In this document: one piece after another, positions 1 through 8,260 of the stretch
Position numbering within the stretch: the stretch's first letter is position 1
Layout: each line of letters starts with the position of its first letter
Assembly (NCBI GenBank): GCA_964442745.1
Contig: CAYUAI010000032.1
Location: forward strand, 1 to 39,737
DNA length: 39,737 bases
DNA from: CAYUAI01 sp964442745
GTDB lineage: Bacteria; Pseudomonadota; Gammaproteobacteria; S012-40
Direction: 5' to 3'
Position numbers and translations under genes: made by a program
Notes under the pieces: generated by a model
Databases searched by the model: none
The model's input: the letters and a program-made list of their open reading frames with translations, nothing else
What the model was told of the DNA's origin: nothing

Positions 1-2324
1 ACCGCTTGGGTTTGGTTGACGCCTAATAATGCGGCTTTAGGCCGGTCGAGTTGCAGAACCCATTGGCTTGTGCCAGTTTCAACACTGTCATCAATATCGA
101 CAATACCGGGGGTGGCGGCAAAAAGCTCGCGAATTTCTTTGGCCACCCGAATTTGGCCAGCATAATCGAGCCCATAGATTTCCGCCACTAGCGGCGATAA
201 TACGGGAGGGCCGGGGGGCACTTCGACGATTTTTACATTCGCGTGATATTTTCGGCCAATGGCTTGTAAGGGTTCACGTAAGTCTTGGGCGATGTCATGG
301 CTTTTGCGTGATCGGTGTTTTTTATCAACTAGATTAATCTGGATATCTGCTACATGCGAGCCTTCTCTCAAAAAATATTGGCGAACTAACCCGTTAAAGT
401 TAATGGGGGAGGATAATCCGGCATACATTTGAAAATCGGTAATGTCTGGTGTATGTTGCAGTTGATGGCCGATTTCGGTTAATACCCGAGCAGTTTGTTC
501 TAGACTGGTCCCTTCTGGCATGTCGACCACAATTTGGATTTCTGACTTATTATCGAACGGCAGCATTTTGAAAATCACGGCTTGGTTTACGGCCAGTAAC
601 AGCGATAAACCAATCAGTGTGAAAACAGCCAATAATAATAACCAGCGTTTTAATCGTGCATAGCGGCCAATTAAAAAACTGCCGATAACGGTGTTAAAAA
701 AGCCATACATCAAGCCATGGTTTGGCGCGTGATGGTCTTCGCTATGCTGGGTAACTGAGTGTTGATTCTTAAAAACTTTATAAGCAAGCCAAGGTGTGAT
801 GATAAATGCCACGGCTAGCGAAATAAGCATGCCGAGGCTCGCGTTGATCGGGATGGGACTCATATAGGGACCCATTAAGCCAGAAACAAATGCCATGGGT
901 AATAGGGCAGCAACCACCGTAAAGGTGGCTAAAATGGTAGGGCCGCCGACTTCATCGACGGCTAAGGGAATCGCTTCTGCCAAGGAGAGTTTTGCTTGGT
1001 GCATGTGGCGGTGAATGTTCTCCACCACGACAATGGCATCATCGACCAAAATACCGATAGAGAAGATCAATGCAAATAAGGAGACTCTGTTCAGGGTAAA
1101 ACCCCAAGCCCAAGAAGCGAACAAGGTGATCAATAAGGTGATGATCACTGCCGAGCCCACGACAAAGGCGGCACGCCAACCTAGGGTGAGCAGTATTAGG
1201 ACAATGACAATTAAGGTGGCAAAGGTGAGTTTTTTTATTAATGTTTTGGCTTTGTCATCGGCGGTTTTACCATAATTGCGGGTGATGGTGACTTGCACGT
1301 CTTGTGGTATGTAAATCCCTTGCAGTTGCTCGATGAATTGAATGATATCTTGGGCTACATTCACGGCGTTACTGCCTGGTTTTTTAGCGATGGCTAAGGT
1401 GACCGCTGGATAGATGCCTTGTTGCTTTATGCCTTTATCCGGCGCAGCGGAACCGGTACCAAACCATACGTAATTATCGGGTTCATCCGGTCCGTAACTA
1501 ATATTGGCCACATCTCGCAAATAGATAGGGTGTCCATTTTTAACACTAATAATTAATTCACTGACCTCTTCCGCATGACGGAGAAAAACACCGGCCTGGA
1601 CGGGCATTTCGGTATTATGCTCAACAATATTTCCCACATTTTTTGAAATGTTTGCCGCTTGTAAGGCCTGGCGTAAGTCATTGAGATCGATGCCGTAGGC
1701 AGCAAGACGAGTCGGGTCGAGTACCACTTTGATAGCACGTTCTGGGCCGCCAATGGTATAGATATCACGGGTCCCTGGAATACGCTTTAATTGAGTTTCC
1801 AGGGAGTGGGCAATTTTTTGTAATTCATAGCCATTAAATAACGCATTTTCACTCCACAAGGTTAGGCTGACGATGGGAACGTCATCAATGCCTTTGGGTT
1901 TGATCAGCGGTTGCCCAATACCGATACCTGCCGGTAACCAGTCTTGATTGGAATAGATTTTATTGTATAAACGCACGATGGCGTCGGTTCGGTTTTCGCC
2001 GACTAAGTATTGCACCGTTAAGATGGAAAGCCCGGGGCGTGATACCGAATACACATGCTCAATCCCGCGAATTTCCATTAATACTTGTTCCGTGGGTGTG
2101 CTAACGAGCTGCTCCACCTCTCTGGCGGAGGCACCAGGGAAGGGAATAAAAATATTGGCGAAGGTGACATTGATTTGTGGCTCTTCTTCGCGTGGGGTAA
2201 CCAATACCGCAAATACGCCCGCTAATAAACCCATCAAGGCTAATAAAGGCGTGATTTCGCTTTGCAAAAACAGTTTGGCGATGGACCCGGAAATGCCTAG
2301 TTTTGTCGACATGACTTTATTCAT
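1..2324 (-). CDS. RND efflux transporter permease subunit (3' end beyond left edge)
   Basis: The reading frame is open from the ATG at 2324 to base 1, about 774 codons, so the C-terminal quarter lies outside the window. The N-terminus has the usual first membrane segment (PLLALMGLLAGVFAVLV) and then the porter-domain signature region with FPGASAREVEQLV. Further on is the RND motif around ILVDDAIVVVENIHRH in the TM4 region, followed by several membrane segments. It belongs to the HAE/AcrB-CzcA superfamily of proton-driven inner-membrane pumps that work with an adaptor and an outer-membrane channel. Its start overlaps the stop of the adaptor gene (TAATG), so the two are translationally coupled. 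The substrate cannot be told. No outer-membrane channel gene is visible. Confidence 0.93.
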   Translation of the reverse strand, partial: MNKVMSTKLGISGSIAKLFLQSEITPLLALMGLLAGVFAVLVTPREEEPQINVTFANIFIPFPGASAREVEQLVSTPTEQVLMEIRGIEHVYSVSRPGLSILTVQYLVGENRTDAIVRLYNKIYSNQDWLPAGIGIGQPLIKPKGIDDVPIVSLTLWSENALFNGYELQKIAHSLETQLKRIPGTRDIYTIGGPERAIKVVLDPTRLAAYGIDLNDLRQALQAANISKNVGNIVEHNTEMPVQAGVFLRHAEEVSELIISVKNGHPIYLRDVANISYGPDEPDNYVWFGTGSAAPDKGIKQQGIYPAVTLAIAKKPGSNAVNVAQDIIQFIEQLQGIYIPQDVQVTITRNYGKTADDKAKTLIKKLTFATLIVIVLILLTLGWRAAFVVGSAVIITLLITLFASWAWGFTLNRVSLFALIFSIGILVDDAIVVVENIHRHMHQAKLSLAEAIPLAVDEVGGPTILATFTVVAALLPMAFVSGLMGPYMSPIPINASLGMLISLAVAFIITPWLAYKVFKNQHSVTQHSEDHHAPNHGLMYGFFNTVIGSFLIGRYARLKRWLLLLAVFTLIGLSLLLAVNQAVIFKMLPFDNKSEIQIVVDMPEGTSLEQTARVLTEIGHQLQHTPDITDFQMYAGLSSPINFNGLVRQYFLREGSHVADIQINLVDKKHRSRKSHDIAQDLREPLQAIGRKYHANVKIVEVPPGPPVLSPLVAEIYGLDYAGQIRVAKEIRELFAATPGIVDIDDSVETGTSQWVLQLDRPKAALLGVNQTQA

Positions 2325-3370
2325 TAATGGGAGGTTTGTTGTTTTTGCAGGAGACTGGCTTGGATAGGATCATCAGCCACCCGCTCACCTTCCATGAGTC
2401 CCGCTAATATTTCGATTAAGCCATTTTCCAACCGGCGACCAATTTTGACATAACGCATCCCGAGTTGGTCTTGATCATTTTTTACATATAATGCAGTTAT
2501 TTCACTGCGCTGCACTAACGCACTAAAGGGAACAACTAATTTTTTGGTTTGACCGCGAATCAAACCGACTTTGACAAACATGCCGGGATAAAGCTCTGGG
2601 GTGTTTTTCGGCAATATCAAGCGCAATTGAAAGGTATGACTAAGCGGATCGGCTTGTGGGGATATAATGATATTCCCAATCGTTAATTCTCTGAGTGAGC
2701 CATTTTCGGGGAGCAGCAGGCGAGCCTTTTTAATTTTTCGAATGGCGCTAATCAGGCTTTGTGGCAAGTCCACTTGCACCCGCAATTGTTCCAAGGATAG
2801 GCCGGTCATGAGCGGTTTCCCAGGTTGAGCGATTTCACCCAGTTCAACATGGCGTTTTACCACAATGCCACTGTAAGGTGCTTTAATGATCGTGTGGCGT
2901 AATTGCTCTTTGGCACTGTCTAATTTAGCTTGTTCCATTTTGATGCGTGAAGCAGCGGCCTCAACGCGAGTTTGAGCATTATCCAGTGTGGCATCAGAGG
3001 CCAAGTTTTCTTGCTGGAGTTTTTTAATGCGATTCAATTCGGTTTTCGCTTCATTAAGTCGCACCAGAGTCTCCAACAGGCTAGCATTGGCCTGATTTAG
3101 TTGTGCTTTCTGTTCCGTATTACGCAATCGAATCAGCACTTGTCCCTGGGTAACAATATCTTCCACATCGAACTTTATGTCAATGACTTCACCGCTGGTT
3201 TGAGCCGAGACGGTTGAGCGATTGATTGCCTCAATGATACCGTCAGTGAAAAATATGTCGGGCAGGGTTAGGCGCTTAGCCGGTGTGCTGCTTAACTGGG
3301 AGATTTCTGTGCCAAATAATGCGGTCAATGGGAGGCAGGTCAAGAAAATGGCCAGTAGTTTTCTCATCAT
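2324..3370 (-). CDS. RND efflux periplasmic adaptor subunit (HlyD/MFP family)
   Basis: 348 residues, a normal length for a membrane fusion protein. Residues 1-20 form a signal peptide (MMRKLLAIFLTCLPLTALFG). A lipoyl/barrel half follows (STVSAQTSGEVIDIKFD), then a helical hairpin rich in Gln, Glu and Lys at about residues 85-150. The second lipoyl half is HTIIKAPYSGIVVKRHVELG, followed by beta-barrel and membrane-proximal domains ending near GLMEGERV. An AGGAA ribosome site precedes the paired ATG codons at 3370/3367. The stop overlaps the start of the pump gene by one base. The protein links the inner-membrane pump to an outer-membrane channel in the periplasm. Confidence 0.93.
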   Translation of the reverse strand: MMRKLLAIFLTCLPLTALFGTEISQLSSTPAKRLTLPDIFFTDGIIEAINRSTVSAQTSGEVIDIKFDVEDIVTQGQVLIRLRNTEQKAQLNQANASLLETLVRLNEAKTELNRIKKLQQENLASDATLDNAQTRVEAAASRIKMEQAKLDSAKEQLRHTIIKAPYSGIVVKRHVELGEIAQPGKPLMTGLSLEQLRVQVDLPQSLISAIRKIKKARLLLPENGSLRELTIGNIIISPQADPLSHTFQLRLILPKNTPELYPGMFVKVGLIRGQTKKLVVPFSALVQRSEITALYVKNDQDQLGMRYVKIGRRLENGLIEILAGLMEGERVADDPIQASLLQKQQTSH

Positions 3371-3391
3371 AGGCGGTTCCTTGGCAGATGG

Positions 3392-4084
3392 TTATGTTTT
3401 AGGGACTGGGTGATAAGGAGTGTGTCGTATTTTATCATGATCATGCATTCGGTAGCGAGCAAAGGCTTGTGGGTCATCAAAATGCATAAATGGGTTACCG
3501 ACGATTTGTTCGGCTAGGCTTGAGGAGGGTTTGGTGGCGTAATTGTGTCCGGGATGGATAATCGTATCTTTGGGCAGGGTACTGCCTAATTGTCGTAAGG
3601 TATCAAACATCACATTGGGATCACCACCATCGAGATCACAACGACCGCAACCAAATACAAACAAGGTATCGCCGGTAATGAGTTGGTTGGCCAGCTGGTA
3701 ACATGCTGAACCGGGGGTGTGGCCGGGGGTATGAAGAATAGCAATGTCCGTGTTACCCAGTTTGATGATGTCACCACCATGATGAGCACTCGACGCGCCT
3801 TGATAATGCCCCCAAAACTGCGCCTCTTGTTTGAGCAGATGAACCTGGGCGTCATATTTTTCCAGCACCTGTTCGACGCCGTTTATATGATCAAAATGAC
3901 TATGCGTCAATAAAATGTCGGTGATTTGTACATCTTTGTCACGGGCAAGCTTAATGATTTTATCGACGTCCCAGGCGGGATCAACCACGGCGGCTCGGTG
4001 GCTGGCGGTATCATGAATGAGATACACAAAATTATCCATTGGCCCAAGTTCAAGTGTAGTAATAGTGAAATTGTCGGTTGGCAT
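3392..4084 (-). CDS. MBL-fold metallo-hydrolase, glyoxalase II-like
   Basis: 230 residues from the chosen ATG at 4084. A longer frame opens at 4153, but the 4084 ATG has an AGGAAA ribosome site 7-8 bases upstream and gives the usual glyoxalase-II-like N-terminus. The metal-binding signature THSHFDH, the HTPGHTPGS motif, GDTLFVFGCGRCD and the late HPGHNY histidine are all present. The family is binuclear Zn/Fe hydrolases such as hydroxyacylglutathione hydrolase and persulfide dioxygenase-like enzymes. The C-terminal substrate-binding part is short, so I do not call gloB. It is the first gene of an operon with the adaptor (21-base gap) and the RND pump. Its link to efflux is unclear. Confidence 0.88.
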   Translation of the reverse strand: MPTDNFTITTLELGPMDNFVYLIHDTASHRAAVVDPAWDVDKIIKLARDKDVQITDILLTHSHFDHINGVEQVLEKYDAQVHLLKQEAQFWGHYQGASSAHHGGDIIKLGNTDIAILHTPGHTPGSACYQLANQLITGDTLFVFGCGRCDLDGGDPNVMFDTLRQLGSTLPKDTIIHPGHNYATKPSSSLAEQIVGNPFMHFDDPQAFARYRMHDHDKIRHTPYHPVPKT

Positions 4085-4457
4085 AAAGGGTTTCCTGTGG
4101 AGAAGTAAGGCGCTGATATAAAAATTGATGTCAATTTTTCGTTCAAAACGCAATCTGAAAAAAGAAATTATGCATAAATAATATCATTAATCTGATGTAT
4201 GTCGCATTTTCTACATTCTATTGTCATTTAAGTTTCACAGACGAACGATACCCTTAATAAGAATATCCCATCACCTTATCTGAAGCGACGGAATTTCTGA
4301 CACTTGCTGAATCGCAAAAAAATTAAACGATTGTTTTATTTCGAGTAAATAAAGATGGTACGTAAATCGCAGAGCTAATATTTGTAAGCCATTGTTAGCT
4401 TGTAAACCGGATAGGCCTCATTCTTTCGTGAAGCCGAGTCCATCAATGGAGGCATTT
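4085..4457. other. Intergenic stretch between divergent genes
   Basis: About 370 AT-rich bases between the MBL hydrolase (leftward) and the small PA3496-like gene (rightward). It should hold both promoters. I see no convincing gene, tRNA or long inverted repeat in it. The only clear translation signal is the GGAGG at 4448-4452 belonging to the next gene. Confidence 0.5.
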
Positions 4458-4691
4458 ATGAGTGATCAAAGTAATTATCTGGATAATGTATCTAAAGATC
4501 AATCTGGCGTTGCGATTAATGATGATGAATGGAGTCTCAATGCCGACGAGGTAGAGAAACCTGTTAAATCTAAGCGGGGTCGTAAAAAAAGTAGTTCTGC
4601 GCGAAGGGCGATTGAAGATTATTATGAACAAAAGCGTATGAGCGAAATTTTAGATGACGAATTATACATCGGCTATGACAAAGCCAGTTAG
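4458..4691 (+). CDS. Small PA3496-like protein
   Basis: 77 residues when started at the ATG at 4458, which has a GGAGG ribosome site at 4448-4452, five bases upstream. Longer starts at 4392 and 4446 lack such a site. The N-terminal half is acidic and probably disordered. It is followed by a basic patch (KSKRGRKKSSSARR) and a helix RRAIEDYYEQKRMSEILDD. That basic-then-RRxIEDYxExKR pattern resembles the small PA3496 family ('putative envelope integrity protein') of gammaproteobacteria. The assignment rests on pattern memory only. It is monocistronic, with a terminator just downstream. Confidence 0.7.
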   Translation: MSDQSNYLDNVSKDQSGVAINDDEWSLNADEVEKPVKSKRGRKKSSSARRAIEDYYEQKRMSEILDDELYIGYDKAS

Positions 4692-4730
4692 CTTACATTA
4701 TTTAGCCCATTAATCGGGTATACCCGCCAA

Positions 4731-4787
4731 AAGCGTTATTCACTGGGGTAGTGAGAGTGAACAACGCTTAACGGTATTCGTTTTTTT
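4731..4787 (+). terminator. Rho-independent terminator candidate
   Basis: Stem AAGCGTT / AACGCTT, one A-C mismatch, then TTCACT / AGTGAA around an 11-base loop (4731-4769). A run of seven T follows at 4781-4787. It lies 40 bases after the stop of the small PA3496-like gene. The gap of 11 bases between stem and T-run is longer than ideal. Confidence 0.55.
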
Positions 4788-5031
4788 AGTAACTTCATCC
4801 GATCCATTCTCAGAATTTTTTAGTCGCGCATCGTATGTCATTTTTCAGCGGCTGGTTCCCCTTCGTTAAATTATTTCTTCCATTCCTTGTGAGTCTAAGT
4901 CACTGATTATCAATCGACGTGAATAAAGGGGTTTGGTCATCGATGCATAGTGTCGATCAAATTTTGACTTGAGAGGATGGAAGGTTTGGCTGTTGCCAGT
5001 TATGTTTCGTGTGACTGGTCGGCATCCATTC

Positions 5032-5736
5032 TTAAATCGGTTCAGAGATATCTTCCAGTTCTTCGGGTTTATTGATGGTAATAATACCTTTTTCACAGGA
5101 GATGAGCCCATCTTCTTCCCAGGCACGCATTTGTTTGTTGATGCTTTCCCGGGTTGCCCCCGTTAAGCGGCCAATTTCTCGTTGTGAAAGTTTAATCCCT
5201 ATTTCGATGCCCGTGTCCGTTTTATTGCCGTAAGTTTCAGCCAGCCCCAAGAATTTTTTCGCCAATCGGCCAGGTAAATTGCGGAAAAAGATGTCTTCGA
5301 AAAGTTCGTCGGTGCGGCGCAAGCGCGTGGCTAATGTGACTAATAGCTTAATTGCGACTTTGGGATTTTTCTCCAAAAAAGGGATAAAATCACGTCGTTC
5401 GATGACCAACAGTTCAGTGGGTTCTGAGGCCACCACAGAAGCCGTGCGCTCATCGCCATCAAAAATAGCGATCTCACCGAATATTTCACCACCGCCCAGC
5501 ATGCCGAATACCAGTTCTTTGCCGTCTTCGGAGTCTGTGTGCAGGGTGACTCGACCATCGACAATCACAAACATTTGAGTGCCTGGTTCCCCGCGATGGC
5601 ATATAACCGTCCGGGTTTTCACCTTTCTGCTCTTCACAAAAGGCACCAGTCCTTTAAGATCTTCAGGAGGAATGTTATTAAATAATGTGCAGTTGCCTAA
5701 TAACTTTAATTTGTCTTGGCTACCTGAATTATTCAT
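5032..5736 (-). CDS. Crp/Fnr-family transcriptional regulator
   Basis: 234 residues. The cyclic-nucleotide-type beta-barrel domain covers about residues 15-125, with the phosphate-binding-cassette-like run GEIFGEIAIFDGDERTASV. A long dimer helix follows, then a C-terminal winged HTH (LSQREIGRLTGATRESINKQ) near residues 185-205. It has no N-terminal cysteine cluster, so it is not an oxygen-sensing FNR. The RT pair in the cassette is compatible with cyclic nucleotide binding. The recognition helix carries R-E then K, resembling CRP-type readers of TGTGA half sites. It is transcribed alone, behind two palindromes in its promoter region. Its effector and targets are unknown. Confidence 0.9.
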   Translation of the reverse strand: MNNSGSQDKLKLLGNCTLFNNIPPEDLKGLVPFVKSRKVKTRTVICHRGEPGTQMFVIVDGRVTLHTDSEDGKELVFGMLGGGEIFGEIAIFDGDERTASVVASEPTELLVIERRDFIPFLEKNPKVAIKLLVTLATRLRRTDELFEDIFFRNLPGRLAKKFLGLAETYGNKTDTGIEIGIKLSQREIGRLTGATRESINKQMRAWEEDGLISCEKGIITINKPEELEDISEPI

Positions 5737-5828
5737 TCGGGATATCCTGTTTAGCGTAGCGTATTATGTTTGGGTCAATGATATGGGGTTTACAATGGCG
5801 TCATTGACAATATGTTTTTCCGTTAATG

Positions 5829-5847
5829 TTGTTGAATATATCAACAA
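5829..5847. promoter_or_regulatory. Palindrome upstream of the Crp/Fnr-type gene
   Basis: TTGTTGA-ATATA-TCAACAA is a perfect 7-base inverted repeat with a 5-base centre. It lies 93 bases upstream of the regulator's ATG at 5736. It has the size and symmetry of a dimeric HTH operator and could be an autoregulatory site. That role is inference. Confidence 0.4.
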
Positions 5848-5894
5848 GCGTGAATCACATCAAATGATTAATAACGGGTTGTGTCAAGTATTAT

Positions 5895-5917
5895 TATCGA
5901 TCACTCTGTGAACGATA
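5895..5917. promoter_or_regulatory. Imperfect palindrome in the same intergenic region
   Basis: TATCGATCAC-TCT-GTGAACGATA pairs at nine of ten positions around a 3-base centre. It could be an operator or a small hairpin. There is nothing to tie it to a particular regulator. Confidence 0.25.
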
Positions 5918-5988
5918 CTATCGCTTGATGAGCCATGTATCTCATGTATACTTAGCACCGGCATAAACTCTCATTTTCACATCCCACA

Positions 5989-6088
5989 TTGATGGCGACC
6001 TTCGCCTAAAGCGCCTACTTTTGTGACCGATCTTTCGTTACAAAATTCGTAGAATAGCACAACGATTCCTGCGGTTTTTCGCCATCAA
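5989..6088. repeat. Dispersed intergenic repeat, copy 1
   Basis: A 10-base inverted repeat (TTGATGGCGA at 5989-5998, TCGCCATCAA at 6079-6088) encloses a core at 6000-6023. That core is identical over 24 bases to 33433-33456 (it begins CTTCGCCTAAAG and ends CCTACTTTTG). Similarity continues more weakly for about 20 bases. It lies in the roughly 500-base gap between the Crp/Fnr-type gene and the cyclase, where I see no gene. It is probably a non-coding mobile or palindromic element. Confidence 0.55.
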
Positions 6089-6247
6089 ATTGGCCAAATC
6101 TGGACGCGAAAACCCCACATTATGAGCGTGCTGAAGTATGTATTACTGTAGTACAAATAGTAATCAATTTAAAGTGACCAGATATGTTGTATGGCGCCGT
6201 GGTATTCAAATCGTCTCATTTTTCATCGTTAAGCGCGAAATATCGCT

Positions 6248-7120
6248 TTACAAACAAGTGAAGTTAATTAGATGGTTTTGGCTTTTATCGGTGGATTGGC
6301 CTAGGCTGATAACACCATTGCGCCATAAGGGAACTTCTTCTCTGCGAAAATAAACTTCTTGATTATCTTGTGCTTTTATGAAGGTTCCATTAGTGCTTTG
6401 GTCGATTAAAATAAATTTTCCACGGCGATATTCCAAAATGGCATGCACTCTGGAAACTAAATCGGCATTGACCACGATGTCACATTGTTGACTCCGGCCA
6501 AAGGATAAGGAAGGAGCCGCCGCCGTCACTTCTTTGGTTATGCTATGGTATTCAATTCTTAGCTGAGTTGTGATGATATTTTCTGCAAGATTAAAATTGC
6601 CTATCAGAGTAAAATCTGTTTTCTCCCAAATGACATCATAGATGGTAAATTCGGTTTGTTTGCCTTTAATCGCAATGTGATCAAATTCTCGTGTTTTATT
6701 TTGATTGACGGGACTCAGTAAATCGACAACGTCCTGGGTGGTTATGATCTGACCGCCTTTGGCAATATGCGCCATGTGCGCTGCCACATTAACCACATCG
6801 CCAAATACGTCATCCGTTTTTACGATCGTATTGCCAAAGTGTAATCCGATACGAACCACAGTGTGGTCACCATTTGCCATCGCTTGTTTCTCAATATTCT
6901 CTTGAATGCTGCACGCGGCTTGAATTGCGCTATCAGCGGTGCTAAAACGGCATAGTATTTCATCTCCGATGGTTTTGACCAAGGTTCCCTCGCACTGATG
7001 ACTGATATCAATCATTAAGGTGAGACATTTGTCGATGCAGGCTTTCGCCTCAGCATCACTCAAAATGTCATATAGATGGGTGCTTCCTACCACATCGGCA
7101 AACATGATTGCGTTTTTCAA
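6248..7120 (-). CDS. Class III adenylate/guanylate cyclase domain with C-terminal FHA domain
   Basis: 290 residues. The start is a TTG at 7120, because an in-frame stop lies just upstream and the only ATG (7105) falls inside the first catalytic strand. The cyclase domain (about 1-160) has the metal-binding MFADVVGST and the GDE loop. KTIGDE gives the adenine-specifying Lys, and DDVFG gives the matching Asp. In VNVAAHM the usual transition-state Arg (NxxxR) is His. The FHA domain (about 205-290) has SFGRSQQCDI, SRVHA and NGTF, the phosphothreonine-binding set. It is probably a cytoplasmic cAMP enzyme or pseudo-enzyme controlled by phosphoprotein binding. A crp homologue lies elsewhere in the window. 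Confidence 0.9.
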   Translation of the reverse strand: MKNAIMFADVVGSTHLYDILSDAEAKACIDKCLTLMIDISHQCEGTLVKTIGDEILCRFSTADSAIQAACSIQENIEKQAMANGDHTVVRIGLHFGNTIVKTDDVFGDVVNVAAHMAHIAKGGQIITTQDVVDLLSPVNQNKTREFDHIAIKGKQTEFTIYDVIWEKTDFTLIGNFNLAENIITTQLRIEYHSITKEVTAAAPSLSFGRSQQCDIVVNADLVSRVHAILEYRRGKFILIDQSTNGTFIKAQDNQEVYFRREEVPLWRNGVISLGQSTDKSQNHLINFTCL

Positions 7121-7694
7121 GACAGAGCTGCTCTAATAACTATTCTAATTGGAAATCTTCCTCATTCTCATTTTTGCTCCGATTGATAGGGGGTGTGTCC
7201 CGTTGATTGTGTGCTTAACAAAGGCCTTGATAAAAATCCACATTCCTACTCACAATGCTATATTCAATCCGCTATCAGTATTTTAAGCTGGAGCCGGCTT
7301 AAAAAGCTAGAAGCGATCGCGGCTTTCTATCGGCTTAGCGGGTATTTTAACCGCCATTGGCAAAAGAATTTGGTTTCGCCGTAATTTTGCATGGTGGGGT
7401 TGATGTGCTTGATTTTTACTGATTTAAAAAACATTGTCGATCGATCTAGGATCGAATGAGAAGGTATTGACTTTATTCGCCTAAGCGCACACACAGTGAG
7501 CTGCTATTCAGGGTTTGGAGGACGATGAGTTGCCGAACTGGTTATAAACCAAACTTTAACGTAGGGGATACAATTGAGTGATGGTTTATCGCATTGCCAT
7601 TGACTCGATTAAGCAATGAACTTGTGAGAGTGGGGTCATTTATGCTGGTTAAATAAGCGTTACTGTTTTGGTGAGTATTGGGGTGGTGTGATGA
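7121..7694. other. Intergenic stretch with a strong hairpin
   Basis: Nearly 575 bases without a convincing gene. The 63-codon open frame at 7193 has no ribosome site and no recognisable features. At 7281-7304 is a hairpin, TTTTAAGC / GCTTAAAA, that extends inward through a T-G wobble and GG/CC. No T-run follows on either strand beyond the stem itself, so it may be a weak bidirectional terminator or a processing site. Confidence 0.4.
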
Positions 7695-7862
7695 TTATGA
7701 CCCAAGGCTAGCAATGAGTAAAACAACAAGGGTAAAAGCAAACGAGACGAGTATCCCAATGGTGAGACTCGACAGCAGTGTGATGCCTAAATCATATTTT
7801 AAACCTTTGCTATTTTCTTCTGCTAAGCTGGCTAAGGTTAATGCCTGATAAAGTTGTTTCAT
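7695..7862 (-). CDS. Small single-span membrane protein, unknown function
   Basis: 55 residues from the ATG at 7862, which is preceded by AGGAG eight bases upstream. A longer frame opens six codons earlier without a better site. The N-terminal half is amphipathic and soluble (MKQLYQALTLASLAEENSKG). The C-terminal half is one long hydrophobic segment (SLTIGILVSFAFTLVVLLIA) ending SLGS. It has no signal cleavage site and no sortase-like LPXTG motif. It is divergent from the two-component pair starting at 8261, with about 400 bases between them. It could be a target or partner of that system, but nothing in the sequence proves it. I do not recognise the family. Confidence 0.65.
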   Translation of the reverse strand: MKQLYQALTLASLAEENSKGLKYDLGITLLSSLTIGILVSFAFTLVVLLIASLGS

Positions 7863-8260
7863 GAAAATGTCTCCTAACATTAATGGAAAAACTAAATTAT
7901 ATTGTCAAATCATTCAAGCTGCTTGCGATGGATAATTACATTCAACAGTATCATTGAAGCATATAATTATGACTTAGCAATCAATCAAAAAAAATAGTTG
8001 ATGATGAAAAATGACAAATTATGACAATGGCTAATTTCCTATGCCCATAGCGTTATCTATATAGCTGTTGATAGTGCCTTAATCTTCGTTCTCAGCCAGG
8101 CGAGACAAGACCACATAGCCATATTGGCTACGAAGCGAAGAATGAAGAGGGGATCTGTTCAAAGGCTTAAATTCATCACACTATGGATATATATCCTCAA
8201 TGTGGTATTTTGAGTAAGACCCCACCCCCTAATAAGATGTGAAAACGATGAGTAATTTCT
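7863..8260. promoter_or_regulatory. Divergent promoter region of the two-component pair and the small membrane gene
   Basis: About 400 bases, AT-rich near the small gene. It contains a 6-base inverted repeat TAGCCA-TAT-TGGCTA near 8117-8131, inside a larger imperfect pairing (ATCTTCGTTCT near 8092 with GAAGCGAAGAAT near 8132). I see no gene. The RR start at 8261 has no strong ribosome site. Confidence 0.35.

Noticed and set aside
3610..4146. Several open frames of 60-80 codons overlapping the MBL hydrolase
   Set aside because: They are shadow frames of a gene with full catalytic motifs.
7193..7384. 63-codon open frame on the plus strand
   Set aside because: No ribosome site, no recognisable domain and a hairpin inside it. 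Judged to be chance.
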